A DNA stretch of 64,000 nt, from contig NZ_JACJPP010000007.1 in NCBI RefSeq assembly GCF_014696135.1, positions 496,001 to 560,000 of the forward strand. The letters run 5' to 3'. The notes under the pieces are model-generated. The model saw only the letters and a list, made by a program, of their open reading frames with translations. It was not told where the DNA came from and made no database searches. The translations under genes and the position numbers were made by a program. The stretch's first letter is position 1; every line of letters begins with the position of its first letter. This stretch comes from Nodosilinea sp. FACHB-141. GTDB lineage: Bacteria; Cyanobacteriota; Cyanobacteriia; Phormidesmidales; Phormidesmidaceae. Positions 34,011-42,402 of the stretch are shown piece after piece.

Positions 34011-34646
34011 CTATTTGTTGGGTTGGGGAGTCATGCGCAAGTAGGGCTTAATTTCGGTTACGCCTTTGGGGAAGCGCTGCTTAGCTTCCTCGGTGGGAAT
34101 GGTGGGAGATACCACTACGTCGTCGCCGTCTTTCCAGTCGACGGGAGTGGCCACGCTGTAGTTGTCGGTAAGCTGTAGCGAGTCAATCACCCGCAAAATT
34201 TCAGCAAAGTTGCGTCCGGTGCTCGGCGGATAGGTAATGGTCAGTCGCAGCTTTTTGCTGGGGTCAATGACAAACACGCTGCGCACGGTCACCTTTGCGT
34301 TGGCGTTGGGGTGGATCATGCCGTAAAGGTCGGAGACCTTTTTATCGTCGTCGGCAATGATGGGGTAGTTGACATTTACGCCCTGGGTTTCGTTAATGTC
34401 GCCAATCCAGCCTTGGTGGGAATCAGCGCTGTCTACGCTGAGGGCAATGACTTTGGCGTTGCGCTTGTCAAACTCGGGCTTGAGCCTAGCCACGCTGCCC
34501 AACTCAGTGGTGCAGACGGGGGTGTAGTCAGCGGGGTGCGAAAATAGCACTACCCAGCTATCACCAGCCCAGCTATAAAAGTCAATCTCACCCTCGCTGG
34601 TCTGCTGGGTGAAGTTAGGTACCTGATCGCCAAGTTGAAGCGCCAT
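34011..34646 (-). CDS. 1-Cys peroxiredoxin (Prx6 type)
   Basis: A 211-residue peroxiredoxin with the Prx6 signature: SHPADYTPVCTTE with peroxidatic Cys45, IALSVDSADSHQGW, the VRSVFVIDP strand and the C-terminal extension TPVDWKDGDDVVVSP. No resolving Cys is present, as expected for the 1-Cys group. It detoxifies peroxides. The start at ATG 34646 (MALQLGDQVP) has CGGAGA eight bases upstream; the longer frame to 34700 adds no family-like residues. It is a single-gene transcript with its own terminator. Confidence 0.93.
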   Translation of the reverse strand: MALQLGDQVPNFTQQTSEGEIDFYSWAGDSWVVLFSHPADYTPVCTTELGSVARLKPEFDKRNAKVIALSVDSADSHQGWIGDINETQGVNVNYPIIADDDKKVSDLYGMIHPNANAKVTVRSVFVIDPSKKLRLTITYPPSTGRNFAEILRVIDSLQLTDNYSVATPVDWKDGDDVVVSPTIPTEEAKQRFPKGVTEIKPYLRMTPQPNK

Positions 34647-34826
34647 CTCAAATCTCCGTTTAATCTCGACAGGGTGCAAATAAAGTTGCTCAGCGTTCAC
34701 GTTCGCTATTCTCCCACAAACCCCGGTATTCCGGTCGGGGTTTAGAGGATTATCTTAAGGATTGTAGCGTAGGCGCTTGTGCTACGTGCGATCGCCCGAT
34801 TACCTCCTGAGCGCCCACAACAGAAA

Positions 34827-34849
34827 CACCTAGGGACATGCCCCAGGTG
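34827..34849 (-). terminator. Hairpin downstream of the DUF6464 gene
   Basis: CACCT(A)GGG (34827-34835) and CCC(C)AGGTG (34841-34849) pair with one internal mismatch and a 5-base loop. On the minus strand TTT follows after the stem. It lies about 60 bases after the DUF6464 stop. Confidence 0.55.
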
Positions 34850-34911
34850 CCTCAAAATCGTTGCTCGACCCCACAGTGGGGAAACTCTAGTGGAACCCTC
34901 ATTACTTACGC

Positions 34912-35229
34912 CTAGAACTGGCGATCGAAAACCTTAGGCGCATAGGCACTGCACCCGTCGCAGGGACCCATAGGATTCATAGCGCATCGCAGGTAGGGCG
35001 ATCGCGCATTTAGATCGCAAGTGATGTCGCCAATCATATAGCCCAGGCCATCGACATAGTGCATATCGGTGTTGCCATCGAGCAGCTTGAGCATGCTCTG
35101 GCCCAAGGCCGTCGGCATAGCTGAAGTGTTGCTGCCGCACTTTTCATCTCGGTCAGCCCGCACGCTTAAGTAAGCTGACACCAGGGCTGGGGTAAGACCG
35201 ACAACGAAAATCAAAATGATGACGAGCAT
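34912..35229 (-). CDS. DUF6464-like small membrane protein
   Basis: About 105 residues from ATG 35229 (an alternative ATG lies at 35259). The N-terminus is one membrane segment (LVIILIFVVGLTPALVSAYL). The soluble part has a Cys-rich end, SPYLRCAMNPMGPCDGCSAY, with a further Cys in ITCDLN. From memory this matches the cyanobacterial DUF6464 group, whose function is unknown. The cysteine pattern could bind metal or form disulfides. It is expressed alone, upstream of the hairpin at 34827. Confidence 0.75.
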   Translation of the reverse strand: MLVIILIFVVGLTPALVSAYLSVRADRDEKCGSNTSAMPTALGQSMLKLLDGNTDMHYVDGLGYMIGDITCDLNARSPYLRCAMNPMGPCDGCSAYAPKVFDRQF

Positions 35230-36025
35230 GAACCTATCGTCCGAAACTAGCAAGGTCATCCTAACGCGATGAATTGGCAGACCAGCCCAATGCCGGTAGG
35301 GATTGGTACGTACCGTTGCGTTACTTAGTCTTTCGCAACATAAACCAACAAAGGCCGCCCCTCTCTTCTACGCTAAATCAGAGGTGAAGTCGCTACCAGT
35401 CGTGGCTACATGTATATGTAGCGAGAGGTGACGCCTTTGCGCCCAGAAAGTTCCCGACTATAGATATTGTTTTAGTAAATTTATAGTTAGACTTTGGGTA
35501 GGAACGCTTTTTGACCCAGTTCTCTCTCAAAATCGCCTTGTTTTCCTATCACCTGAATAAGATCCTGAACTTTCCAGAACTTTCATGTATTGGCGGATCT
35601 TGATATATAGCCGATTATCAAAACATCCTGTAGACTCGCGTGTGCTCCAAAGCTAAGACCGGGTAGGGCCACAGGACATTGTGGAGGTTCGCTCCTCAGT
35701 GATAGCGCCTTTCCCGGCTTTTTACTTTTAAAACCCAAATATTGGAATCTCAGTTCCGCTAGACTGCCCTCTGGTGCTCACCTCCCCTTAGATAGCCTAG
35801 CCCTGAGGAGTTGAAGACGATAGCTCCTACCTACAAGCCTGTAGACGTGGCAGAAGTAGTAGCTATAGCGGGTAAGGTCTAGGTCAGAAGAACTCAAAAG
35901 GTAAGGATTAAAGCCAGATGGGTGTTCTTTTCGTTCTTTTGCTATAGCTGATGGACGCGGCGATCGCAGCGGTTTTGCCCAACCCCTTTGCCAAGCTGTT
36001 CGATCCCATAGCGCTCCACTTTTGG
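35230..36025. other. Long intergenic region with RNA-like structures
   Basis: About 800 bases without a convincing protein-coding frame. It holds a 7-bp hairpin, GCTACAT (35405-35411) / ATGTAGC (35416-35422), and a predicted structured RNA at about 35625-35723 (listed separately). Near 35811-35834 the arms AGGAG and CTCCT form another short stem. The part from 35880 onward is the tail region of the DUF3122 gene. The local sequence is AT-richer than the coding parts. Confidence 0.45.
35625..35723 (+). ncRNA. Candidate structured small RNA
   Basis: A closing stem CCGGG (35659-35663) with CCCGG (35713-35717) encloses two hairpins: CCACA/TGTGG (35669-35673 and 35680-35684) and GAGG/CCTC (35684-35687 and 35694-35697). 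The closing stem is followed by CTTTTT, as in an intrinsic terminator. Upstream, TTGGCG (35590-35595) and GATTAT (35613-35618), 17 bases apart, could be -35 and -10 boxes, which would put the transcript start near 35625 and give about 98 bases. It does not show the conserved SRP RNA, tmRNA or RNase P motifs I know. Transcription is inferred only. Confidence 0.45.
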
Positions 36026-36559
36026 CTAATCCGCCATACTGACAGCTTCAGCCATGGCGTAGACTTGCAGCCATTCTTCCACCACATAGGGAGCCGCAAC
36101 TAGTTGGGCAGTGCCTCCACCCCGCAGTGGCACCCGCAGCGTTAACGGAATCGGGCGCTGAAGGTCGGCCAACACGGCATCTATGCTGTATTGGGCAACG
36201 CTATCGGGCAGCGCTTGGGTTTGAGGGTCGAGCTGGTGCGGCACTTGCCATTGGGCACTAGTACCGGTTTCAATGGCTAGGTCACGGTTGTGATCCGTGA
36301 TTCCCCGTCCCGGAAATCCCACCAAACGTAGGTAGGTACCTTGAAGAGTACCTTCGATGTAACGCTTGAACACCGTAGCCTGCCAAGCTAGGTCGTTCTG
36401 GTCACGCAAGCTCTGGCGCGAACGGTACGTCGTTTGCCCAGGCTGCTCGTGATAGGTGTGAATAGAGGCTAGGGCTGGCTCAGCCAACGCCAGCAGCAGC
36501 AAACAGCCTAGCAGGAGGGCCAGAACTGTCAGCCGCAGGGCACGCCAGAGGTGATGCAT
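36026..36559 (-). CDS. DUF3122 family secreted protein
   Basis: A 177-residue protein with a signal peptide (LALLLGCLLLLALAEPALA, cleavage near residue 31). The mature part begins with SIHTYHEQPGQTTYRSRQSL and continues with DQNDLAWQATVFKR, which I recognise as the cyanobacterial DUF3122 pattern. The function of the family is unknown; it is expected in the periplasm or thylakoid lumen. It lies downstream of the TPR gene on the same strand, separated by a 119-base region with GA/CT-rich tracts. Confidence 0.8.
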   Translation of the reverse strand: MHHLWRALRLTVLALLLGCLLLLALAEPALASIHTYHEQPGQTTYRSRQSLRDQNDLAWQATVFKRYIEGTLQGTYLRLVGFPGRGITDHNRDLAIETGTSAQWQVPHQLDPQTQALPDSVAQYSIDAVLADLQRPIPLTLRVPLRGGGTAQLVAAPYVVEEWLQVYAMAEAVSMAD

Positions 36560-36678
36560 GGGGAGATGAGGGAGATAGGGAAGATGAGGAGATGAAGACG
36601 GTGGGAAAGTCAGCCACGGCTTCGGCTGCTATGCCTATTATCTCCTCCATATCCTCACCTTCCTCATATCCTCACCTT
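36560..36678. repeat. GA-rich and CT-rich tracts with tandem 15-mer
   Basis: GA-rich sequence at about 36560-36600 faces CT-rich sequence at 36641-36678, so the two sides are loosely complementary. Within the second, CATATCCTCACCTTC occurs twice (36648-36662 and 36665-36679). Similar purine- or pyrimidine-rich strings occur near 33280, 16255 and 38930, always between genes. Confidence 0.6.
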
Positions 36679-38166
36679 CTACAACTGGCTCATCTGGTTG
36701 AGCGTTTGTCGATAGCCTGCAGCTTCTCCCTGCTGTAAAAAGAGCTGGGCGGCTTGCTCAAAGTCGCGGCGAGCACCGGCATCATCCCCCAAGCGGGCGC
36801 GTACCACCCCTCGGTTGTAAAACAGCCTTGGGTCGGCGCTGTTGGAGGCGCTCACAATAGCCTGAGTGAGATCTTGATAGGCATCCTGGGGCTGGTTCAC
36901 CTGGAGGTAAGCCGAGCCGCGAGCCGAGTAGGCCTCTAGGTAGCTGGGTTGCGCTGCAAGGGCCTGACTGTAATCGTCGATCGCACCAAAAACATCCCCC
37001 GTAGACAGGCGAGCGTCGCCCCGAGCCTTAAAAGCTTCCGCGTAGGCGGGGTCGAGGAACAGCGCTTCGGTATAGTCGGCGATCGCGGCGGTCGCATCCC
37101 CCGCTTGTAGTAGCGCATCGCCCTTTTGTTTGTAGGCCATGGCCGAGTCAGGATTGAGCTGTAGCACCTGCGCAAAGTCTTGCTGGGCTCCGCCCAAGTC
37201 GCCCTGGCTGGCTCGAACAGTGCCCCGACTCATGTAGGCTTCAGTCAGCTCGGGGTTGAGCTCAAGGGCACGATCCAAATCTTGTAAAGCCCGCCCAGGT
37301 CGGCCCTGGCGGAAATAGACGTGGCCACGGTTGAGGTAGGCCCGGGCCAGTTCAGGGTCGCGGTTGACGGCCTCGTTGAGGTCGCTCAAGGCCGCGTCAA
37401 ACAATCCTAGGTGGTAATAGGACACACCGCGCCCCATATAGGCTCGCGGCAGATCGCCGTTCAGCTCAATGGCCTTGCTAAAGTCAGCAACGGCTGCGGT
37501 GTAGTTGTTTTCCTGCTCTAGGGCAAAGCCCCGCAGTACGTAGGCTGTCGGATTGTCGGGAGTCAGCTCAATAGCGGTGGAAAAATCTTCGATGGCGAGA
37601 TCGTAACGACCCTGTTCGCTGTCGATGAGACCGCGGTAGAGATAAGCTTCTACAGAATCTGGGTTGAGCTCTAGAGCGGTGTTGAAATCGGCCTGAGCCT
37701 GGCTAGACTCTCCTTGGCGATAGTAAATGCTGCCTCGGGCAAAGAGGGCGTTAGCGTTGCTAGGGTCAAGGTCGAGGGCCTGGTTGAGGTCGATGAGGGC
37801 GCGATCGTAGTCGCCCTGCTCAGAGTAGATTAGGCCCCGGTAGAGGTAGGCGTTGGCCAGACTAGGATCCTTTTCGATCGCTAGGTCAAAGGATTCGAGG
37901 GCAGCGTCATAGTCACCGCTGTTGTAGCGTTCCACCCCCTGGTTGTAGGCACCAATAGCCGATAGACCGGGCTCAGCTGCCTCCGGTTCGGGCGCTTCAA
38001 GCTCAGCTGGGGTAGGCTCAAGGCCTTCGAGGTCCATCTCCTCGGGGCCAGCTGCCTCAGGTTCCATGACTTCAGGTTCAGCGGGAGCTTGGGCATAGCC
38101 CCTCCCAGGGGTGGCCCCAATCATTAGGCCCAGACCCAATAGCAAAATGGCGTAATGCAGTTTCAT
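36679..38166 (-). CDS. Secreted tetratricopeptide repeat protein
   Basis: A 495-residue protein with a signal peptide (YAILLLGLGLMIGATPGRGYAQA), an acidic Pro/Glu-rich linker (about 25-70), and about twelve TPR units of 34 residues filling the rest. Typical units read AYLYRGLIYSEQGDYDRALI and AYLNRGHVYFRQGRPGRALQ. The repeats form a right-handed superhelix that binds partner proteins; no partner is evident. It should lie outside the cytoplasm. Units are close to the consensus, with the last two more diverged. It lies upstream of the DUF3122 gene. Confidence 0.9.
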   Translation of the reverse strand: MKLHYAILLLGLGLMIGATPGRGYAQAPAEPEVMEPEAAGPEEMDLEGLEPTPAELEAPEPEAAEPGLSAIGAYNQGVERYNSGDYDAALESFDLAIEKDPSLANAYLYRGLIYSEQGDYDRALIDLNQALDLDPSNANALFARGSIYYRQGESSQAQADFNTALELNPDSVEAYLYRGLIDSEQGRYDLAIEDFSTAIELTPDNPTAYVLRGFALEQENNYTAAVADFSKAIELNGDLPRAYMGRGVSYYHLGLFDAALSDLNEAVNRDPELARAYLNRGHVYFRQGRPGRALQDLDRALELNPELTEAYMSRGTVRASQGDLGGAQQDFAQVLQLNPDSAMAYKQKGDALLQAGDATAAIADYTEALFLDPAYAEAFKARGDARLSTGDVFGAIDDYSQALAAQPSYLEAYSARGSAYLQVNQPQDAYQDLTQAIVSASNSADPRLFYNRGVVRARLGDDAGARRDFEQAAQLFLQQGEAAGYRQTLNQMSQL

Positions 38167-38378
38167 GGCTTCCCCTCAACCGACGGTTTTTGCAGATTCA
38201 GTAGGCTGGTGCTGCCCCTAAGCAGACTGTTTTGTCAGCATACCCACCCACGCCCCTGGCGCTAATGATAGGTCAGCTTATTTGGTTGAGAGACGGGTTT
38301 AAAGAGTTTTTTCTAGAATTGTAAGTACCCGCTGTCAGCTTTTTGCCTTCATAGCAGCGGCGGTGGCAAGGAGATAAC

Positions 38379-38717
38379 ATGGCGATCGCACGTTGGTCCA
38401 TTGGTCTGCTGCTGGGGGTCTTGCTGTGGCTGGGGCTAGGGCACTATGCCAAGGCCCAAAGCGAAGCCCGCATAGATATGCGATTAAGTAGTCTGGAGTC
38501 TGAACTCGGTCGACTGAGATCCCAGGTCAGACAGATAGAATCTCAGCTCTCCATTCCCAACCGTCCCGCCCCTAGCCTGCCCACAATTACTTCACCCGGG
38601 GTCGAGCCTTCCCTTGACGAGCAGTTCGACAACCTGGCCACGTTAGCGATCGAACTCAAGCAGCAGGTCAGGCAGCTTGAAACTCGGGTCACACAGCTTG
38701 AAAGAGCTGGCTCTTAG
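38379..38717 (+). CDS. Small secreted coiled-coil protein
   Basis: A 112-residue protein with a signal peptide (IGLLLGVLLWLGLGHYAKAQS, cleavage near residue 27) and two heptad-rich helices, RLSSLESELGRLRSQVRQIE at about 35-55 and LAIELKQQVRQLETRVTQLE at about 88-108, joined by a Pro-rich linker. The ribosome-binding site AAGGAG lies ten bases before ATG 38379. I know similar short proteins in cyanobacteria but no function. The helices probably form dimers in the periplasm. Confidence 0.7.
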   Translation: MAIARWSIGLLLGVLLWLGLGHYAKAQSEARIDMRLSSLESELGRLRSQVRQIESQLSIPNRPAPSLPTITSPGVEPSLDEQFDNLATLAIELKQQVRQLETRVTQLERAGS

Positions 38718-39017
38718 GCACAAATCCTATTCCTTTATTGGGCTGTGATGGCAGCCGACTTGGTTCTTTAGTTCCAAGGCCTTTGCTGCTCTTGCTGGGC
38801 CTTAGGTGGGCTAGGAAATTTTTTGTGGCGGGGCGGGCGATCGCTCTGCTGTACCTTGCGAGCCTTTGTGTCCTAAATGGTGGACCTCACTGACGGTTGA
38901 ATTCCTTCTTTTTATCCACTCAGTTGCCCTTATATCCTCCTTCTTCCTTATCCCCTCTATCCCGCCTTCCGTGTAAGATGAGAGCATGAGTTACATCCCT
39001 TTACACGCGTCGGCCCT
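38718..39017. other. Intergenic region without identified genes
   Basis: A 300-base gap. It contains a HIP1 site, a CT-rich tract near 38930-38970 and a TGTAAGAT string near 38972-38979 that could be a -10 box for the next small gene. No hairpin or protein-like frame stands out. Confidence 0.35.
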
Positions 39018-39248
39018 ATGTCGTTTTTTCGGTCTTACATTGCGCCCCTGCTGATTGTGCTGATTTTTGCGGTGGCAATGCTGGCAGTGAGCGCCCGCAT
39101 CTTTTTGCCCAGCGATATGATGGCTCCTGCCCCGATCGAAGAGCCGATATCGGCGATGGGGCTGATGCCTACGGCCCAGGCCGATCTAATGATGCCTGAA
39201 CTGTCGGAACTCATCCACGGGCCTCAGAGCATGCGGGTTGAGGGATAA
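39018..39248 (+). CDS. Small membrane protein of unknown function
   Basis: A 76-residue protein with one N-terminal membrane segment (YIAPLLIVLIFAVAMLAVSA, about residues 7-26) and a Met/Pro-rich tail with MMPELSELIHGPQSMRV. The start ATG 39018 is preceded by no strong ribosome-binding site. A terminator hairpin 43 bases after the stop supports a real transcript. I do not recognise the family; the Met-rich part (several MM or PM pairs) is unusual. Confidence 0.55.
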   Translation: MSFFRSYIAPLLIVLIFAVAMLAVSARIFLPSDMMAPAPIEEPISAMGLMPTAQADLMMPELSELIHGPQSMRVEG

Positions 39249-39291
39249 GCTCAGCTTTAAACCATTCACTTAAAGCAAATTACTAATAATG

Positions 39292-39325
39292 GAAACCCCC
39301 GACAGAGCGTCTGCCGGGGGTTTCT
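39292..39325 (+). terminator. Intrinsic terminator after the small membrane protein gene
   Basis: GAAACCCCC (39292-39300) pairs with GGGGGTTTC (39316-39324). Within the loop, CAGA and TCTG (39303-39306 and 39310-39313) extend the stem. The AT-rich tail TTTCTAAATTT follows. It lies 43 bases after the stop at 39248. Confidence 0.8.
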
Positions 39326-39749
39326 AAATTTAAACCTTATAGCCTGTAACTAGACACAATGGACTGGATTATTTTCCTCCAGACAGGATGTCGTTGAAGC
39401 AATTCGGAGACAGCAGCACTTAGACTGATTAACTTGAGAGTTTTCCTCAAGAAAGTTCCGATTAAATAGAGATGTTTAAATGCCGTCGTAAAGAAACCAT
39501 CGCGTGGGGTTTATAGCGTCTCTAGGCATTTCTTGCAGAGCTCTCATCAGTTACAGCGAGGAAATATCAACAACCGAGTAAAGTGCTGCTGGTATTTGAC
39601 GAGATAGATTCAGACGTTAAATCGATAACGTACCTCCTATTTAACAAGACTGAACTATTCGATCTGTCGGGGAAGAAATCGTTTTTTTGAGTCAGGTGAT
39701 TTGCTTCCTTATTCACTAAGATACTCTCCTCATTTGCCCATGGCTAGGG

Positions 39750-39911
39750 ATGATACCAAAGTTTATGGTTGGGTTAACAGCCGCTATCATTCTGTTGAAA
39801 AGCTCAGATTTTAACTTAGGCTTAAAGCGGCAGAAGCGCCCTTGGGCTGGGATGTCGGAGCTATGGTGGGGGCATCCAGAGGCTACTATTAGTAGGCGGT
39901 TGCCTTTATAG
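39750..39911 (+). CDS. Possible 53-residue small protein
   Basis: ATG 39750 to TAG 39909-39911 encodes 53 residues with a hydrophobic stretch near residues 5-16 and a basic, Trp-containing tail (RQKRPWAGMSELWWGH). No ribosome-binding site precedes either ATG 39750 or ATG 39765. It may be a small membrane protein or chance. Nothing similar is known to me. Confidence 0.2.
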   Translation: MIPKFMVGLTAAIILLKSSDFNLGLKRQKRPWAGMSELWWGHPEATISRRLPL

Positions 39912-39961
39912 AGGTGACCCACTGATTTCAGCCAGAGGCGCAAGGGCAAGGAGCGATCGCA

Positions 39962-40549
39962 GTGACGCAGATAGAACAAATTACCGGTACCGGCATTCCC
40001 CTTACAGGCAACGACATCGACACCGATCGCATCATCCCGGCTCGGTTTCTCAAGTGCGTGACCTTTGACGGGCTGGGCGAGCAGGTGTTTGCCGACGATC
40101 GCGCCGCTCTAGAAGGTCGCCATCCCTTTGACCAGCCCCAGTACCAGGGGGCGACAATTTTGGTGGTCAACCGCAACTTTGGCTGCGGCTCGTCGCGGGA
40201 GCACGCTCCCCAGGCAATCGCCCGCTGGGGTATTAAAGCTGTGCTGGGCGAGAGCTTTGCAGAAATTTTCTTTGGCAACTGCGTCGCGATCGGCATCCCT
40301 TGTCTGACGGCCACTGCCGAGGTGGTAGGTCAGGTGCAGGCCGCGCTAGACGCTGATCCTACGACGGTGGTGACGCTCGACCTGGCAACTCAAACCGTGA
40401 CCGTTGGGGCCGAGGCCGGAGCTGTGTCTATGCCCGAGGGCGTGCGTCAAGCGTTCTTGGCGGGCACCTGGGATGCTTGCGGTCAGTTGGTAGCCAATGC
40501 CGACGCCATTCGAGCCACGGCGGCAACGCTGCCCTACGTAGCCTGGTAA
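39962..40549 (+). CDS. leuD: 3-isopropylmalate dehydratase small subunit
   Basis: A 195-residue small subunit of isopropylmalate isomerase, starting at GTG 39962. The blocks [15 protein letters not shown] near residues 17-31, [14 protein letters not shown] near 75-88 and [11 protein letters not shown] are the family hallmarks. With LeuC it converts 2- to 3-isopropylmalate in leucine synthesis. LeuC, which carries the iron-sulfur cluster, is not in the window. An AAGGAG ribosome-binding site lies about ten bases upstream. Confidence 0.95.
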   Translation: MTQIEQITGTGIPLTGNDIDTDRIIPARFLKCVTFDGLGEQVFADDRAALEGRHPFDQPQYQGATILVVNRNFGCGSSREHAPQAIARWGIKAVLGESFAEIFFGNCVAIGIPCLTATAEVVGQVQAALDADPTTVVTLDLATQTVTVGAEAGAVSMPEGVRQAFLAGTWDACGQLVANADAIRATAATLPYVAW

Positions 40550-40657
40550 GCTCACGGCTTCCGTGTCTCCACCCATAGATTTGCAACGCCCTGTGGATTT
40601 TGCCGCAGAAATAGGCACTCTCTAGGGAGATCCCTCACCCCCCATGCGGGCTTTGCT

Positions 40658-42262
40658 ATGGTTTCTTCTGCTGTGCGATCGCTGACCCCCTGGCTGCAAG
40701 CCGATTTGGCCCTGCCGGGTGCTACAGCTGCAACCCTGGGCAATACGGTGTGCCGCATGGCTCCCTTAGCCATCGAGCGCCCCACCTTGGGTCGCGTGCC
40801 GGCGATCGCGGCAGCGGTGAAGCAGTTGGTAGCCCAGAGCATGAGGCTGCGATCGCCTCTGGGCGGCTGGCCCGCCGACCTGCCCCAAACCCCTGACAAC
40901 CTGGCCCCCTACCTAAGCGAAGAAACTGGGGAGTTGTTGGACCTATTAACGGCGTCAACCCTACCAGTGCCTTCCGCCAGCGTCCTGGTACCGGTGCCCC
41001 ACCTGGTGCCCCACCTGCTGTGGATGCTTGCCAGCAGTGGCTACGAAGTGATGCGCCTCATTGAGGGTGTGCAGGCCCGCATCTTTAGTCCTCAGGCGCA
41101 GGGGGCAATCCGCATTGTGCGCCTGATGCCGGTGCTCACCCTCACCTCGGAAAAGACCGGCTACGCCCTCGATCTGGTAACTCAAACAGATCCGGTGTCG
41201 GCGCTATATCTGGCTAAAGATGTCGAAATTCAACTGTTGGAGAATGACCTGGACGGCCAGCTCCTGTCCTGTGGTGACCTGTTGGCTCAGGTGGCTCAGC
41301 AAGTAGTAGGCTACACCCAGCCTGGCTTGGGCGCTTTACTCGTTGACGGCTGCGAAGTTGATGCCCTCCGTCCCTTTCAACCTTGGCAGAACGGCATTTT
41401 GCACCTTCGCCTGCACCTGGCCGAAATGGAGACTCAAGGTCCATCTCAGCCCTATAGTAGCCATGGCGAGGCAATGCCCGACGCGCTGTATCTGCCGCCG
41501 GGGGGTAAGCAGAGCGCTGGGACAGCTGTATCGGGCTTTACCCTAGATGACTTTGCCAGCACCCTGGTCGATGGCCCAGACGATGCTACCGCTGGCGTGC
41601 TGGGCGACTGGCTCACCTTTACCGATGAACGCTGGATTCAAACTTTTCTGAGTGCCTACGCCGAGCAGGTTGTGGCGCAGCATCTACCCCAAATGCTGCT
41701 GGGTTCAGAGGGTGACCGGGAAGATCTTTGCAACCGCGTCACCTACGCCGCTACCGATCTGGTGCAGGGAGCCAGCGGCCTATTTAAGCACACCTTTGTC
41801 CATGAGCCGGTGTTGGTAGCGGACCTGTGGCCCCGGCTGCGCTGGCACTTAGCCCAAAGCTCAGAACGGGTGATGCAGCTGATGGGAGGCGTATCGGCCC
41901 AGGTGCTGCCTCCAGGACTGAGCTGGCAGCAGGGCAGCCTCTACCTGCGCCCGCTGATGCAGCTTACTACCTCTAACCGCAGCTGGATTGTGGACTTAGG
42001 CCGAGGCCGACTTTTGCCCACTGCGCCTCAGGCGCTACCTGGTGAGGCTGCCGTCGATGTGGCCGATGACCCGTGGGGACCGCCGCTCACGGTGGCCGAT
42101 CTAACCGCGCTTGTGGATCACGATCTGGGAGCGCATACACCTGCGATCGCGGCTCTGCGCCAGGGCACCCCAATTCATCTGCACCGGCTCGATGGCGAGG
42201 CTGGCTGCCAGGCAGGGCAGCTCACCCTCGACTGGTGCTTTACTCTGCAAACTACGCTGTAG
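40658..42262 (+). CDS. Unknown protein with an internal duplication
   Basis: A 534-residue protein that I do not recognise. It contains two similar halves: residues about 116-258 and 389-534. The first has WMLASSGYEVMRLIEGVQAR and MPVLTLTSEKTGYALDL, the second WHLAQSSERVMQLMGGVSAQ and LMQLTTSNRSWIVDL, followed in both by a D-L-x-A-x-V helix and a G-x-L-x-L strand. The region between them (about 260-385) is different and includes an acidic stretch. No membrane segment or signal peptide is seen, so it is probably soluble and multi-domain. It lies 108 bases after leuD and 140 bases before a GvpF/L gene on the same strand. Confidence 0.7.
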   Translation: MVSSAVRSLTPWLQADLALPGATAATLGNTVCRMAPLAIERPTLGRVPAIAAAVKQLVAQSMRLRSPLGGWPADLPQTPDNLAPYLSEETGELLDLLTASTLPVPSASVLVPVPHLVPHLLWMLASSGYEVMRLIEGVQARIFSPQAQGAIRIVRLMPVLTLTSEKTGYALDLVTQTDPVSALYLAKDVEIQLLENDLDGQLLSCGDLLAQVAQQVVGYTQPGLGALLVDGCEVDALRPFQPWQNGILHLRLHLAEMETQGPSQPYSSHGEAMPDALYLPPGGKQSAGTAVSGFTLDDFASTLVDGPDDATAGVLGDWLTFTDERWIQTFLSAYAEQVVAQHLPQMLLGSEGDREDLCNRVTYAATDLVQGASGLFKHTFVHEPVLVADLWPRLRWHLAQSSERVMQLMGGVSAQVLPPGLSWQQGSLYLRPLMQLTTSNRSWIVDLGRGRLLPTAPQALPGEAAVDVADDPWGPPLTVADLTALVDHDLGAHTPAIAALRQGTPIHLHRLDGEAGCQAGQLTLDWCFTLQTTL

Positions 42263-42402
42263 CAACAGATTCTCAGGACGGTTGTTCTCTGTTCCAACGA
42301 TGGCAAAAGCCGTAAATGTTTGTGCCAGAGACATCCCGAGCCAGGGGGCAAATCGCCTAGAGTGAGATCGAACTGTGGCGCATCCCAAAGGCTTTAGATA
42401 TC

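Larger units (their letters stand above)
39249..39961. other. Intergenic region upstream of leuD
   Basis: A 713-base gap. After the terminator at 39292-39325 there are about 400 AT-rich bases with no clear element. A 53-codon frame at 39750-39911 has a hydrophobic start (FMVGLTAAIILL) but no ribosome-binding site; it is listed separately with low confidence. The last 50 bases carry the leuD leader with an AAGGAG string and a HIP1 site just before the GTG start. Confidence 0.4.

Noticed and set aside
39716..39979. 87-codon minus-strand frame upstream of leuD as a transposase remnant
   Set aside because: No transposase motif, no terminal inverted repeats, and it overlaps the leuD start.
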